DNA of 64,000 nt from Bradyrhizobium genosp. L. Its GTDB lineage: Bacteria; Pseudomonadota; Alphaproteobacteria; Rhizobiales; Xanthobacteraceae. The position numbers were made by a program, and so were the translations under genes. Where the stretch lies: assembly GCF_015624485.1 (NCBI RefSeq), contig NZ_CP061378.1, positions 6,448,001 through 6,512,000 on the forward strand, in the 5' to 3' direction. Below the pieces are notes generated by a model that saw only the letters and a list, made by a program, of their open reading frames with translations, was not told where the DNA came from and made no database searches. This document shows positions 1 to 9,500 of the stretch, piece by piece. The first letter of the stretch is position 1. Every line of letters begins with the position of its first letter.

Positions 1-1245
1 GCTTTCACTTAGCGCGATGCTGGCCTTTCCGTCGGAACGCAGGATGGGGAATGAAAGTGCGGGATGCGTTTCGTTAAAGTTTCGAATTCGTACGGCGGTG
101 TCGCGAAAGGCTTTGGCTCCATCAAACGTACATTCCAGTACGCCCTGCTCGGAAAGGATCGCGGAGTTTAGCCGAACTTCGTAAGCAAGGTGCTCGTTGT
201 CATGGTCCTGCTCGGTTCCGGCTTCGAAGTTTGTGGGCGCCACCTCTTCGAACATGATTTGATCGTCATCGAACAACGCATCAACATTCTCTTTGGACCG
301 AAACCAGATCGCCGCCTCGCTATTCAATCCATCGAACGCGGCTAAGGTGGCATTTGGGCTGCCCGTGAGCCAGAACGTGGCTTGCCGTGTCTCGAAGGCA
401 AAGGCTTTTGCATGCAGGCGCCTGCCTGGCTTGGGCGTTGCCGCCAGCAAGCGGCTTTTCTTGCCAGATGCAAAAAGCTTGGCCAGCTTCTTTCCCGCTA
501 GCGTCGCATAGTTTTGCTGCGCAACGACCGTCAACGCGGCGTCCGGCCAGTTTCGGCGCAATCGCTTGAGCAGATCGATGTCTTGATCATAGAAAGGAGA
601 AACGACCGCGATCTTCTTCACCGCCTGCGCCCCAAGCCGGATCGCCATTTGATTCCAGAGCGGACCATCATGCGAGTGCAAGAGCTCGACATCACCTTTC
701 GGGAGCTGGGCATCGCCGCGGAGCCAAGGGAAATGATCCTCCGCCGGCTGGAAGAATTGCTCATCAAGCACTGCACGAAGATGTGGAGCAGCGTGCGCGT
801 ACGATTTCATCGCATCGTAGATTTGCCGAAGGACGCTTTGGGCGTCGCGATCATCTTGCTCGGCGTGATCAGCCCGCGCCGTGAATGTAGAGCAAAGCTC
901 CATGTTGTAGGCAATTCCACCCGTCGTGCAGTTATTGCTTCCAACGAGTCCATCGGCACGTTTGTCGCCGAGCGCGAGATAAAGCTTGGGATGGAAGACA
1001 CCGCCTTTACGGTCTACGGGAATGACGAGATAGCGCCGATTGAATCCTGCGACCAGAAGGCCGCCCTGAAGCAATTCCTGATACCGCCCACGATCCATGA
1101 AGATGATGAGGCGCTCGGCGGATGCGAACGCCTTTCTCCCCAGCATCCGCCTTTCAAAAAACTGCGGATCAAATTCGTACGTGGCGATGAACGCAAAGGT
1201 GCTCGTGCACTTATCGAAGAATTCAAGCAGGTCGAGCGGTTTCAT
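1..1245 (-). CDS. PLD-superfamily protein with two HKD motifs, 3' end beyond window
   Basis: The frame is open from an ATG at 1245 to the window edge, so at least 415 residues are encoded and the end is missing. Two phospholipase-D-type half-sites are readable. The first has HPKLYL at residues 85-90 followed by GSNN at 102-105; the second has HAK at 278-280 followed by GSPN at 295-298. Paired HKD motifs make one PLD active site in nucleases and lipases of this superfamily. The start overlaps the stop of the 600-residue gene as ATGA, so the two are translationally coupled. In this operon a nuclease role is inferred. The unseen C-terminal part could carry a helicase or other domain. It is distinct from the single-HKD DrmC encoded upstream. 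Confidence 0.8.
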   Translation of the reverse strand, partial: MKPLDLLEFFDKCTSTFAFIATYEFDPQFFERRMLGRKAFASAERLIIFMDRGRYQELLQGGLLVAGFNRRYLVIPVDRKGGVFHPKLYLALGDKRADGLVGSNNCTTGGIAYNMELCSTFTARADHAEQDDRDAQSVLRQIYDAMKSYAHAAPHLRAVLDEQFFQPAEDHFPWLRGDAQLPKGDVELLHSHDGPLWNQMAIRLGAQAVKKIAVVSPFYDQDIDLLKRLRRNWPDAALTVVAQQNYATLAGKKLAKLFASGKKSRLLAATPKPGRRLHAKAFAFETRQATFWLTGSPNATLAAFDGLNSEAAIWFRSKENVDALFDDDQIMFEEVAPTNFEAGTEQDHDNEHLAYEVRLNSAILSEQGVLECTFDGAKAFRDTAVRIRNFNETHPALSFPILRSDGKASIALSES

Positions 1246-3044
1246 GGACCCTGCTCGCTCAAGAGTTCCGCAGCAAGCCACGCGTCGCCGTCATCCGTAC
1301 GGGAGTAACCGCTTTCGTCGTCCCAAGAGACGAGGCCAAGATCGGTGAGGATTTGCAGGGCGCTTCGAAGGCGTACATTGAGCGCCCGGGGGTCGGTATA
1401 ATCGGTATTGGTTCCAATGACGGTAACACCGTCGACATGGAAAAGCGGGGCGTTGCCGCCGAAGCCACGTTCGTAGCTCATGGTTTGATGCTGGCGGACG
1501 ACGAAGCGCCAGATCACCCGATCCAGGACTTCGCGGTTGGAGCGGTCGATCCACGAACCACCAAATTCGCCATGCAGCATATCAAGGACGCCGGGCAAAG
1601 CGATGTCGGCATAGGGGTCCTTGACGTGCCGGGTATACCAGTTGTGAAAAGGCCCTGCGACCGCGGCCGGATAGCGAAGCAGGGTCTGATAGAAGAGCAT
1701 CGCCGCAATGGCTATGCCCGCACTGTCGTTGGCCTCACCGCCGATCAGATGCTCTTCGAGGTTACGTTCGGAAAACGGGGATATGATCGGCAATGCCAAC
1801 TTGATGTCCCCGGCCCCTTGCCCGGATTTCAGCAAGGCAACGCCTGCAAACGCTAGCATGTCGCGCGGGGTCAGGTCGAAAAACTCACCCGGCAGATTAT
1901 GCCCGAACAGTTCTGTGAAGCGAGCCGAGATGGCAGGCGATGAAAACTGATTAAGCAGGTCGATGCGTGCGATCCCACCTGGTCGGTCTCGCAGGATTCG
2001 TCCGAGCGCCACTAGAAACGATTGGAGTGCCACGGCAAGATAGCTGTGGGAATGATAGGCCCGCCACCGCTCGGCAATATCGTTCAGTTCTTTAGGAAAA
2101 GTGACCGCGATGGGTTCTGGCGTCTCCTCCCCAACGAGGATTTCGCCGAAATAACAAATGTCGCTGAAGATCGCATTGTCGAAGGATACATCCAAAGCCT
2201 GCGCGCGGCCAATGCATTCGAGCACCAGAAGCAACGACATTCGGCGTCGCCGGTGACTGCCCGTCGCCCGGAATCCATCGAGGGCAAAAAACATACACCG
2301 CAAAACGTCACGGTCGAATACCGCCTTCCCTTCGATTTCGCAGAGGCCGGCCCGCGAGCCGAATTGCTTCAAGACGTCGGAATCAACGAACTTTTTCTGC
2401 GCCCAGCCCTCGGTCACGTATTTGGTGCGGCGAACCGATTGCGAGAATGCGTGAGCTAGGCGCTTCCCCAAGGACGAGAGCTCGGCGACTTCAATAGCCT
2501 GCACCGATTCATCCAGTTCGTCTGTATCGACCGTTGCGTCCTCTTCGACCTCGTCGCTCTCTGTCTTGAAGATACCGAGATTGATCAAGGAGCCCTTGTA
2601 CGCCGCGCCGAACTGGCCTTCGGCGGCTTTCAGGTGCCGCCACGCGAGTAGGTCATAGGATTTCCTTTTGCTTTTTGCCAAGGTCGATGCCGGGTCCGAG
2701 CCGCCAAGCGCCCCGCCCTCGCATGCTCTTCCGTCGTGGTGCAACACGGCTCCCAGCACCATGGCGCGTTCTCTGGCAAGGACGCCCGGGACACGCCCGC
2801 GGTCCTTCGATGTTCCCTGCTCGCTTTCCCGGTAATCTTCGAAAGCCCACGGGAAGAACGAATAATACCGGGCGCGCGGCGTGATCGACGTGATGCAGTG
2901 CAACAGTTCATTCGCGAGCCTGGCCGATACGCGCAGATTCAGGCCCAGCGGGTCGGCAGCGCTGGCGGAAGGCAACTCCTTATTCCAGCGGATGAGCTGG
3001 ATAACATCAGACGGCTTGGTGATCTGGTACACGTACCACCCCAT
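1242..3044 (-). CDS. Uncharacterised 600-residue protein of the DISARM-like operon
   Basis: I do not recognise the family. The protein is soluble, with no signal peptide or membrane segment. The N-terminus has a conserved-looking stretch around residues 33-68 (PLGLNLRVSARLANELL, then ITPRARYYSFFPW). An acidic insert rich in D and E lies near residues 160-185. The last 70 residues read like a small winged-helix (LRSALQILTDLGLVSWDDES). It starts at an ATG 23 bases after the HEPN-like gene, without a clear Shine-Dalgarno sequence, and ends in an ATGA overlap with the two-HKD PLD gene. The tight coupling suggests that the two products act together. Function is unknown; a defence role is inferred from context only. 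Confidence 0.7.
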   Translation of the reverse strand: MGWYVYQITKPSDVIQLIRWNKELPSASAADPLGLNLRVSARLANELLHCITSITPRARYYSFFPWAFEDYRESEQGTSKDRGRVPGVLARERAMVLGAVLHHDGRACEGGALGGSDPASTLAKSKRKSYDLLAWRHLKAAEGQFGAAYKGSLINLGIFKTESDEVEEDATVDTDELDESVQAIEVAELSSLGKRLAHAFSQSVRRTKYVTEGWAQKKFVDSDVLKQFGSRAGLCEIEGKAVFDRDVLRCMFFALDGFRATGSHRRRRMSLLLVLECIGRAQALDVSFDNAIFSDICYFGEILVGEETPEPIAVTFPKELNDIAERWRAYHSHSYLAVALQSFLVALGRILRDRPGGIARIDLLNQFSSPAISARFTELFGHNLPGEFFDLTPRDMLAFAGVALLKSGQGAGDIKLALPIISPFSERNLEEHLIGGEANDSAGIAIAAMLFYQTLLRYPAAVAGPFHNWYTRHVKDPYADIALPGVLDMLHGEFGGSWIDRSNREVLDRVIWRFVVRQHQTMSYERGFGGNAPLFHVDGVTVIGTNTDYTDPRALNVRLRSALQILTDLGLVSWDDESGYSRTDDGDAWLAAELLSEQGP

Positions 3045-3067
3045 ATCGGCAAAATAGATTTATCAAA

Positions 3068-3664
3068 TCAGCCCCCAAGTGTAGCTGGGCTATCGTCTAA
3101 CCTAAACTGCGGCTTTCCCATCATCCGGGATGCAAGCGTGATAGCAAACCACGCATCCTTGCTGAGTATGTCGCTTGTGAATCGGCCCGTGGCAATTGAG
3201 CGTCGGTCCAAATTGCGATCGTCATCGACATTTCGGAAATGGGTCAACGGATTGCGTAAGGCGGCGAGCTCCTTGAGTTCGTCGATATCATCATTGCTGA
3301 GCATCCCGGCGGCCTGGCAGCGACGAAGCGTCTCGGAAAACTCGATCTTGCTGGGAAGGTTCTTCAAGAGCCCCCCATGCAAAAATGCAGCGAAGAGATT
3401 CTCAATGAGGCTTTGGCACAAAAGGACCGTCGCCACATAATTTCCGTGCACAAACGAGGACCGCGCCTCGACCCACGCATTGTATGTGACTTGCCCTCCG
3501 AAAAGCATCGTTCGGTGCCCGTGCACGTCTCCCAAATCGTTGAGAAAGCGAAAGCGTTGCACTTTGCCGAGAAGATCGTTGTGCAGATCTTCGAGCAAGA
3601 ACCGCATCAGCGAGATATCGCTCACACTGGAGAGAAGGTCACCCTGAGCGTGATCTTCATCCAT
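3068..3664 (-). CDS. HEPN-like protein with RX4H motif
   Basis: This 198-residue, mostly helical protein carries ALRNPLTHFRN, giving R137 and H142 in the RX4H spacing typical of HEPN ribonucleases. In HEPN families this motif sits on the last helix and forms the RNase site of a dimer. Residues 60-95 form a long helix like the first helices of DUF4145-type HEPN proteins. The start at 3664 has a good AGGAGA site four bases upstream and lies 30 bases after drmC. In antiphage operons HEPN proteins commonly act as RNA-cleaving abortive-infection effectors, so that role is inferred here. No MNT-type nucleotidyltransferase antitoxin lies beside it. Assignment rests on the motif and the helical pattern alone. 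Confidence 0.6.
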   Translation of the reverse strand: MDEDHAQGDLLSSVSDISLMRFLLEDLHNDLLGKVQRFRFLNDLGDVHGHRTMLFGGQVTYNAWVEARSSFVHGNYVATVLLCQSLIENLFAAFLHGGLLKNLPSKIEFSETLRRCQAAGMLSNDDIDELKELAALRNPLTHFRNVDDDRNLDRRSIATGRFTSDILSKDAWFAITLASRMMGKPQFRLDDSPATLGG

Positions 3665-3694
3665 GGTATCTCCTATCCCGATTGGAGGTCGCCG

Positions 3695-4258
3695 CTAAGA
3701 GGCTGTAAAAATGTCTAGGAGCGCCTCAACAAGCACGGTAACTGGCGCGACCGCGTCTCCTTCGATCAGAAACCCACATTCAAGATTTTTCTCGCGCGAG
3801 CGATAAAGGAAGTTTGCTGATCCGACATAGGCCGCCGCACCGTCGGCAAGCACGACTTTGGCGTGAAATGTTTCAACATAGGCTTGGCCGTTTGGAAGGA
3901 CGCCGGTAAGTGCATAGTCATAAACGTGGGTCGCCAAACGCTGGAGCCGCTCTCCCCCGAGCCCGCATGAGGTAAGCTGATCGATTCCACGAAGGACCAA
4001 GACTTTGCTGGGCGCGTCCGTGGCATCGAACAGATCGGCAGCCCAAGCTGCGCCCGACGCATCAATATAGGGCGTGATAATGACAAGCCGTTCCCGCGCG
4101 CGGCGCGCGAGATGGAGAAACGCGTCTTTGGTGTCTGTGAGCGTCGTGAACGATGCACCGGCCATTCGCTGGAGCTGATCGCCTATCCGGCTCGGCTCTG
4201 GCGGCAACGTCACCACAAAGCGCGCACGGGCCGACGGTGCAATAAGAGAGTCAGTCAT
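3695..4258 (-). CDS. drmC: DISARM protein DrmC, PLD-domain nuclease
   Basis: The product has 187 residues from the ATG at 4258; an upstream TTG at 4276 is less likely. One HKD motif is clear: H132, K134 and D139 in FHAKVVLADG, then GSAN at 146-149 and E160 in the KNLECGF segment. This is the signature of the PLD-like domain that defines DrmC. One HKD per chain means that the active form should be a dimer. The N-terminal half (residues 50-115) has a Rossmann-like pattern (LVIITPYIDASG, SKVLVLRGID). The gene overlaps the end of drmB by 8 bases. DrmA, DrmB and DrmC are the invariant core of DISARM; DrmC was reported as less essential than the other two. Confidence 0.85.
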   Translation of the reverse strand: MTDSLIAPSARARFVVTLPPEPSRIGDQLQRMAGASFTTLTDTKDAFLHLARRARERLVIITPYIDASGAAWAADLFDATDAPSKVLVLRGIDQLTSCGLGGERLQRLATHVYDYALTGVLPNGQAYVETFHAKVVLADGAAAYVGSANFLYRSREKNLECGFLIEGDAVAPVTVLVEALLDIFTAS

Positions 4259-6506
4259 GTAAGAGCACCGGGTCAAAAAAGCCGATGAGTGGTGGACTCC
4301 CTTGAGGTTCCCAGTTTGGGGCGGGCCCGCCTTTTAAGGCCGACCGCGACAGAAGTTGGTTGCCACCGAGGCACGTGACCTCGGATACCATGATGCAGGC
4401 CGGGCATGCCCCGCCCCGCGTGTCACAGAGCGAGCCCGACCCACATCGCAAGAGCCGTTGATCGAGTAGCCGGTAGAGAAAGTCGTGGGCATGGTTGCGC
4501 CACATCGCCGAGATATTCCCGAGGTCTGGCGTCATGCCTTTGCGATACACCACAAAGGCGAGATCGGCTGGGAAGAGATGTTCGCCGAGCCCGTCGCGGT
4601 CTAATCCGGAAATGTCAGCAAGCGCGTGCATGACCTGGTGCGCCAAGCTGTGAAGGAGAAGATAGACAAAAGCCGTGAGAGAGCGAGGCGCTTGCCCCCG
4701 CCCCTCCCGTTCCTTGAATTCGTCGAGGAACGGACCAAAGTCGGAATAATGTTCGAGATAGATCGCACCAAGTGTCTTGTCCGCCTCGGCATCTGCCTCC
4801 TGCATTCCATTGGCCGCAAGCCAGCGCTTTACCCGACGTTCATCGACTTTGAAGTACAGGGCTTCGTTGCGCTGCTGCGTCACATAGATTGGCCGGCGAC
4901 CGTTTGGCAGCTCGGGAAAGGCATTTAGCCTCACCGGCATCGGGACGCTTCGTCCGTTGAACTCGCGATAGTAGATGGGAGTCGAAGAAACGCGCGTAAA
5001 GCCAAAACTGAACTCGCAAATCGGCAAGCCCCGGATCAGCACGATTTGGTCGAGGCCAGTCCGCCGCAGGAGGTTTCCCGTTGTGTTTTGATACTGAGCC
5101 AGACGGACCGGATCACCGACGGCATCGCAAATCAGGCGATCAGGCTCCATAACATCGATGGATTCATGCTGCGTCCGGCGTTCATGGATGTGCTCCGCGA
5201 CGAAACGGTCGTGCTCAATGGTCAGCCGGATGGGGTCAAACCGACGAGCCCAATTGCCCCGCTGAACCACAGCCGCCGCAAGAGCCGCGCTTTGCACGTG
5301 CCCGCGTTCGACAACGTGCGAAGCGAACCACGCCTCGCGAATTACGTCGGCTTCACGCCGTAGGCCATCAGCACGATCCGTTTGTCCGCGCGCTACCGCC
5401 CGCTCGGCCATTTCACAATGATCGTTGTAGTCATCCCACTCGGCGGCACGGCCAGCGTCAGCCAGCGCCGCCCGAATGTCATCGTCTGAGGGCGAGGCGA
5501 AGGGGATACGATGGATTTCTGCCAAGCGCTGCAACAGATCGGGTTGGCGTTGGGGAAGCAAAAGTTCGACGACGCGGCGATCCCGGAACTCGATGAAGGT
5601 GCCCTTTTGGGGATAGAACGCCGAGTTCGCCCGGTAGGAAACCGGCAGCATATTGACTTCAATGCGTTCGAAATTCCTCCCGGTATTCGCCCGCTCACGT
5701 TCCAGGATTTCAAGCGTCAACGGGTCCGGCTGCTTCAAATCGCGCGGCGATTTGCAGCTGTCGCAGATGAAGCGCCAGTCCGAAAAGACGGGAGCCTGGT
5801 TGCTTAGCGTGAATTCTTGCCCGCCGCACGTACATGTCGTGAGCCGCGTCACGTAGCGGCGATTAGCATCATAATTGTTGCGGTATGGGCTTAAGGGTTC
5901 AAGGTGCCCGGACCAATGCACATAGACGACATCGACTTGAGTCCATCGCGCTTCATGATCACCGCAGCGGGCAGGCAACGGATGGCGCGCTTGGTCGGCG
6001 ATCGTGTCGTACTGGCGGATACGCCCGCAGACCCCGCACCGGTAGACGAGCGGATACGGGATGTAGCCCATCGTGCCCGGGTCACAGAGCTGGAAGATGC
6101 GTCCCCAATCCCGGTCGACGATCTGAGAATTACGGTCGTAGAAAACATCGTCGAGGATGAGTTCAATCGGAACGGTCGCCGGCGCTCTCAAGCCATCACC
6201 ACGCGCAAACCATGTCGAGGCGATCTCCTTCATCCCGTCGAAGATCAGGAGACGTGTGGCGTCGGAAACCTGCGCGTCGCCGCGGTCGATGGGCACCGAT
6301 CGGCAAATTCCCTTTGCTCCTTCCCACGTGAACAGCACGCCCGGGGCGTAGGTCGTCGCAAGTTGCGTACGTGAACGGAACATCACCGGTGGGCGTTGCC
6401 GGCGTTCGGCCTCGGTATCGTCCTGATGCGGGCGGGCTCCCGCCGCCCGGCGCCGGTTGCGCCAGTTTCCCCGACGATTTCCCTGATTTGTGTCGTCGTT
6501 TGTCAT
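4251..6506 (-). CDS. drmB: DISARM protein DrmB, DUF1998 family
   Basis: The product has 751 residues. The N-terminus is basic and low-complexity (NRRGNWRNRRRAAG). Zinc-ribbon-like cysteine pairs occur near residues 155-185 (CGVCG, then ARCGDH) and 225-265 (TCTCGG, then CDSC). The C-terminal DUF1998 region (about residues 610-740) has LLHSLAHQVMHAL and a cysteine cluster, CGSGSLCDTRGGACPACI, typical of the family. DrmB pairs with DrmA; the published complex binds DNA and is thought to act at the phage DNA end or a 5' overhang. The start ATG shares one base with the drmA stop (TGATG), so the two are coupled. No key residue appears missing. Confidence 0.88.
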   Translation of the reverse strand: MTNDDTNQGNRRGNWRNRRRAAGARPHQDDTEAERRQRPPVMFRSRTQLATTYAPGVLFTWEGAKGICRSVPIDRGDAQVSDATRLLIFDGMKEIASTWFARGDGLRAPATVPIELILDDVFYDRNSQIVDRDWGRIFQLCDPGTMGYIPYPLVYRCGVCGRIRQYDTIADQARHPLPARCGDHEARWTQVDVVYVHWSGHLEPLSPYRNNYDANRRYVTRLTTCTCGGQEFTLSNQAPVFSDWRFICDSCKSPRDLKQPDPLTLEILERERANTGRNFERIEVNMLPVSYRANSAFYPQKGTFIEFRDRRVVELLLPQRQPDLLQRLAEIHRIPFASPSDDDIRAALADAGRAAEWDDYNDHCEMAERAVARGQTDRADGLRREADVIREAWFASHVVERGHVQSAALAAAVVQRGNWARRFDPIRLTIEHDRFVAEHIHERRTQHESIDVMEPDRLICDAVGDPVRLAQYQNTTGNLLRRTGLDQIVLIRGLPICEFSFGFTRVSSTPIYYREFNGRSVPMPVRLNAFPELPNGRRPIYVTQQRNEALYFKVDERRVKRWLAANGMQEADAEADKTLGAIYLEHYSDFGPFLDEFKEREGRGQAPRSLTAFVYLLLHSLAHQVMHALADISGLDRDGLGEHLFPADLAFVVYRKGMTPDLGNISAMWRNHAHDFLYRLLDQRLLRCGSGSLCDTRGGACPACIMVSEVTCLGGNQLLSRSALKGGPAPNWEPQGSPPLIGFFDPVLLHD

Positions 6507-9500
6507 CAGGGTGCCCTCGCCTGCGCGTCAACGTCGGTCTCGGCAACGCTTCCCCGCTGTTGACGGATGGCACGCATAACCCGGACTAAGTCATCTTGAT
6601 CGATCGTACGGCGCCCTTGCGTTACGCGGGCATCGAACCCCGCAGCGGCAATCATGCCGGCCTCATCGACATCGCGCAACGAAGTCATTGGCGGTTTGAA
6701 CGGAGCGGCAGAGTCTTCCCAATATTCGTAAAGACGGAGTGTGGTGTCGAAATTCCGGACACTGGCAGTGAAGCGGGAGACTTCTTGCTCCACGAGTGAG
6801 CGGTACAGCTCGGCGTAGATCGGCCTACCAAGTCCCTCTGACCCACGGCCTTGGAAACCGATAGCGCGCAAAACGAAGTCGCCAAGCTCTGCCGCGAACC
6901 CAGCCGGGTCTCGGCGAATGAGGGCTCGGATGGGGCTGATTGTCTCGAAGCAATCGGTCCCTGCTTTGGCCGAATCCGCTGCCCGGACGAAGGATTCGTT
7001 CTCCCGCATAACGGCCCATGTCTGGACCAGCGACGCCAACACGCGCCGAATTGCGTTTTCAGCCCATCGCTCGACGGCGGGAGGCGCAATCATACGCTCA
7101 AGGAAGCGATGGAAGATGTCGTGGGTTTCGACGACATAGCGGTCGCGCCTGCTTTGCGGAGTGGGAACAAGCATGACGAAGCCGACATGCGTTCGGCCAA
7201 CGCGGCTCGATGCCTGGATGTATTCAGCGATGTCGGACGGAAGGCCCGCAAAGAACATGCTGTTGAAGCGATCGACGTCAACGCCATGGCTTATCGCAGA
7301 GGTCGCCACGATGCTCCGAAGCTGACCTGCAAGGGGCGGATAGGGCGCGCCGGAATGGCCAGCTTCAGCCTCCACCATGATTTCCTGAATTTCCTTCATA
7401 TCGATGCCGCCCGAGATCAGGCGGCTCACGAACCCATCGAGCGTTTGATGACGTGTGCGATGACGCAGGCGTACAGCAGAGTCGAGGGCGTCCATGACCT
7501 GGTCGCCACCCTTCTTGTTGGTGACGTAAGCCAACGCTATGCGGTGAAGATCGATCAGCGCGAAAATTTCGTTCGCGCGCCCGTCCTGCATCGCGCGTTG
7601 GATTGCATCGCGCCGCCAACCGCTTCCTTCGTCGGCCCCTTGCTGGTCAGCCAGCGCGTTCGCTGTGGCGGCCCGGGTTGCAGGCTCAAGCAAGCCTTGC
7701 CAAACGTCCGTGATGATCGAATGAAACGCGCTCAGGACCGCGACCGCGGTTATGGTGTGCGTGGCATCGTTGGTCATGAGCGAAACGAATAGTCGCATCC
7801 ATGGCGACGTGCGTTCCGGGGCCTCGTAGAGAGGCAAGCGGCGCTCCAGATCGACGCGCGCCGGATTTTCGCGAGGCGCCGGAGCGGGTTCAGCAAAAAA
7901 CGATCGATAGATATCTGGACCCGGACAGGGAAATCGCAGCGGAGCCCGTTGATAAAGCACCTCAAGTTGCCGCTCCGGATTAGAAATCGTGGCCGTGGCG
8001 GCAATGATTTTGGGAGTGCGCGGACCTCCTGCCCTGCCCCCGGCCCAGATGCGGGAAACATGCAACCTGTCCCCAGCGAGTTGCGCGATCTCAGCAAAGA
8101 CCCCGTCGAGCAAGCTGTCAAAAAGACCGCTAAACGTTCCAAGGCTCTCCTCAAGAAGGTGTGCTTCGTCCTGAATAATCAGCGAGGGAAATGGATCGAA
8201 AAACACTGCTCGCCCGTGATCGAATGCGGGAACCACCGGTTCATATCCGTCACCCGAGAGCCATGCAGCAATATCGCCTTCGTTCGGAGGCGACGCGAGG
8301 TGACCTGTTGTGCCAATACCGCGTGCCAAGCCGAACATGCCGATGAGCTGACGGATGGTCGTTGTGCGCTGCCCAAGCATCGCGAGCTTATCGATCGTTC
8401 CCAGTACGATCGAAGGCGCCCGTGCATAGATTGTGTCGTCCGTTAGCAGGAAGGGCAGCGGCGTTCGACTCGCATGGGCACGGTTGAAGGAGCACCGATC
8501 ATTGAAACAGACAATACCGAGCCGACGTGCCGTTGGTCCCTCGGCTTCGAAGCGCCGCAGGCCGGTCGCAGCACCGCAGCATGGACATTGAGGCACCTTG
8601 TTATAGGCGGCGCGGAATTCGCGGTAGCGTTCGGCCGCACGACGCGCATCGGCGTCGGTCCCGTCAGCGCCCTCCTCTAGGTTTCGGTCGTCTGGATGGT
8701 CGGCATCGTCCGCCCGGGGCACGATAGCCGGAACGTAGGAATAGCGATTTGGCGTATTGTTACCGCCGACCCAAAATCCGATTTCAAACGGCCAGCCACC
8801 GACGCGTCGATCGATACGAACGAGTTCGGCAGCCGTTACAAGGCGCAACAGCCGTTGTCCTTGTTGAAGGGTTAGCAAGCGCAGCGGATAGCGGATCATC
8901 GCGGTGACGCCGCGCGTCTTACCCCGCAGGCGATCGAGGAACATGGAGAAGATCAAGGTTCCGTAGAATGCCTCTGATTTTCCACCGCCGGTCGGGAAGT
9001 AAAGCAGACTTGCTGCCGCTTCGTCCAAGAGAGGATCAAACCAGTCGCGATATTCTTCCATGCGTGACGCGAAGGTCGGCACATGGGCAAGGATGAAGGC
9101 GAGTTGGAAAAGTCTCCACCCCCGTTGGGGATCGCCGCGATCACGATTGAGGAAGCTTTGATTGGTCAGAAGCCAAGCACGGTAGGGCGCAGCGCGGAGC
9201 TCCAAAGACGCCCGTTGCTGCTCACTCGCTTGCGCCAACGCTCGGTAAGCCTCTTGCGATTGGCTCAGCAATCGAATGCCGCGCTCGATGTAGCCTGCTT
9301 CGCGCCGTTGATCACCCAAATCGCGCTGTAAGCGTTGGCTTTCCATGTCGGCTTCTGCTGGATTTAAACCCTCGCGGACGGCTCCCCTTAGCCTTGCCTC
9401 TTCGTTACCGATCCAGTCGAGGTAAGCCTGCGGAATAGAGAGGAGATCAAGGACGGCACGCGCTTCCGAGGCTAACTCGGCGAAAGCCACGGGAGCATCG

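Noticed and set aside
514..1308. 264-codon plus-strand frame at the left edge
   Set aside because: It is antisense to the two-HKD PLD gene, whose motifs are unmistakable, and has no domain features of its own.
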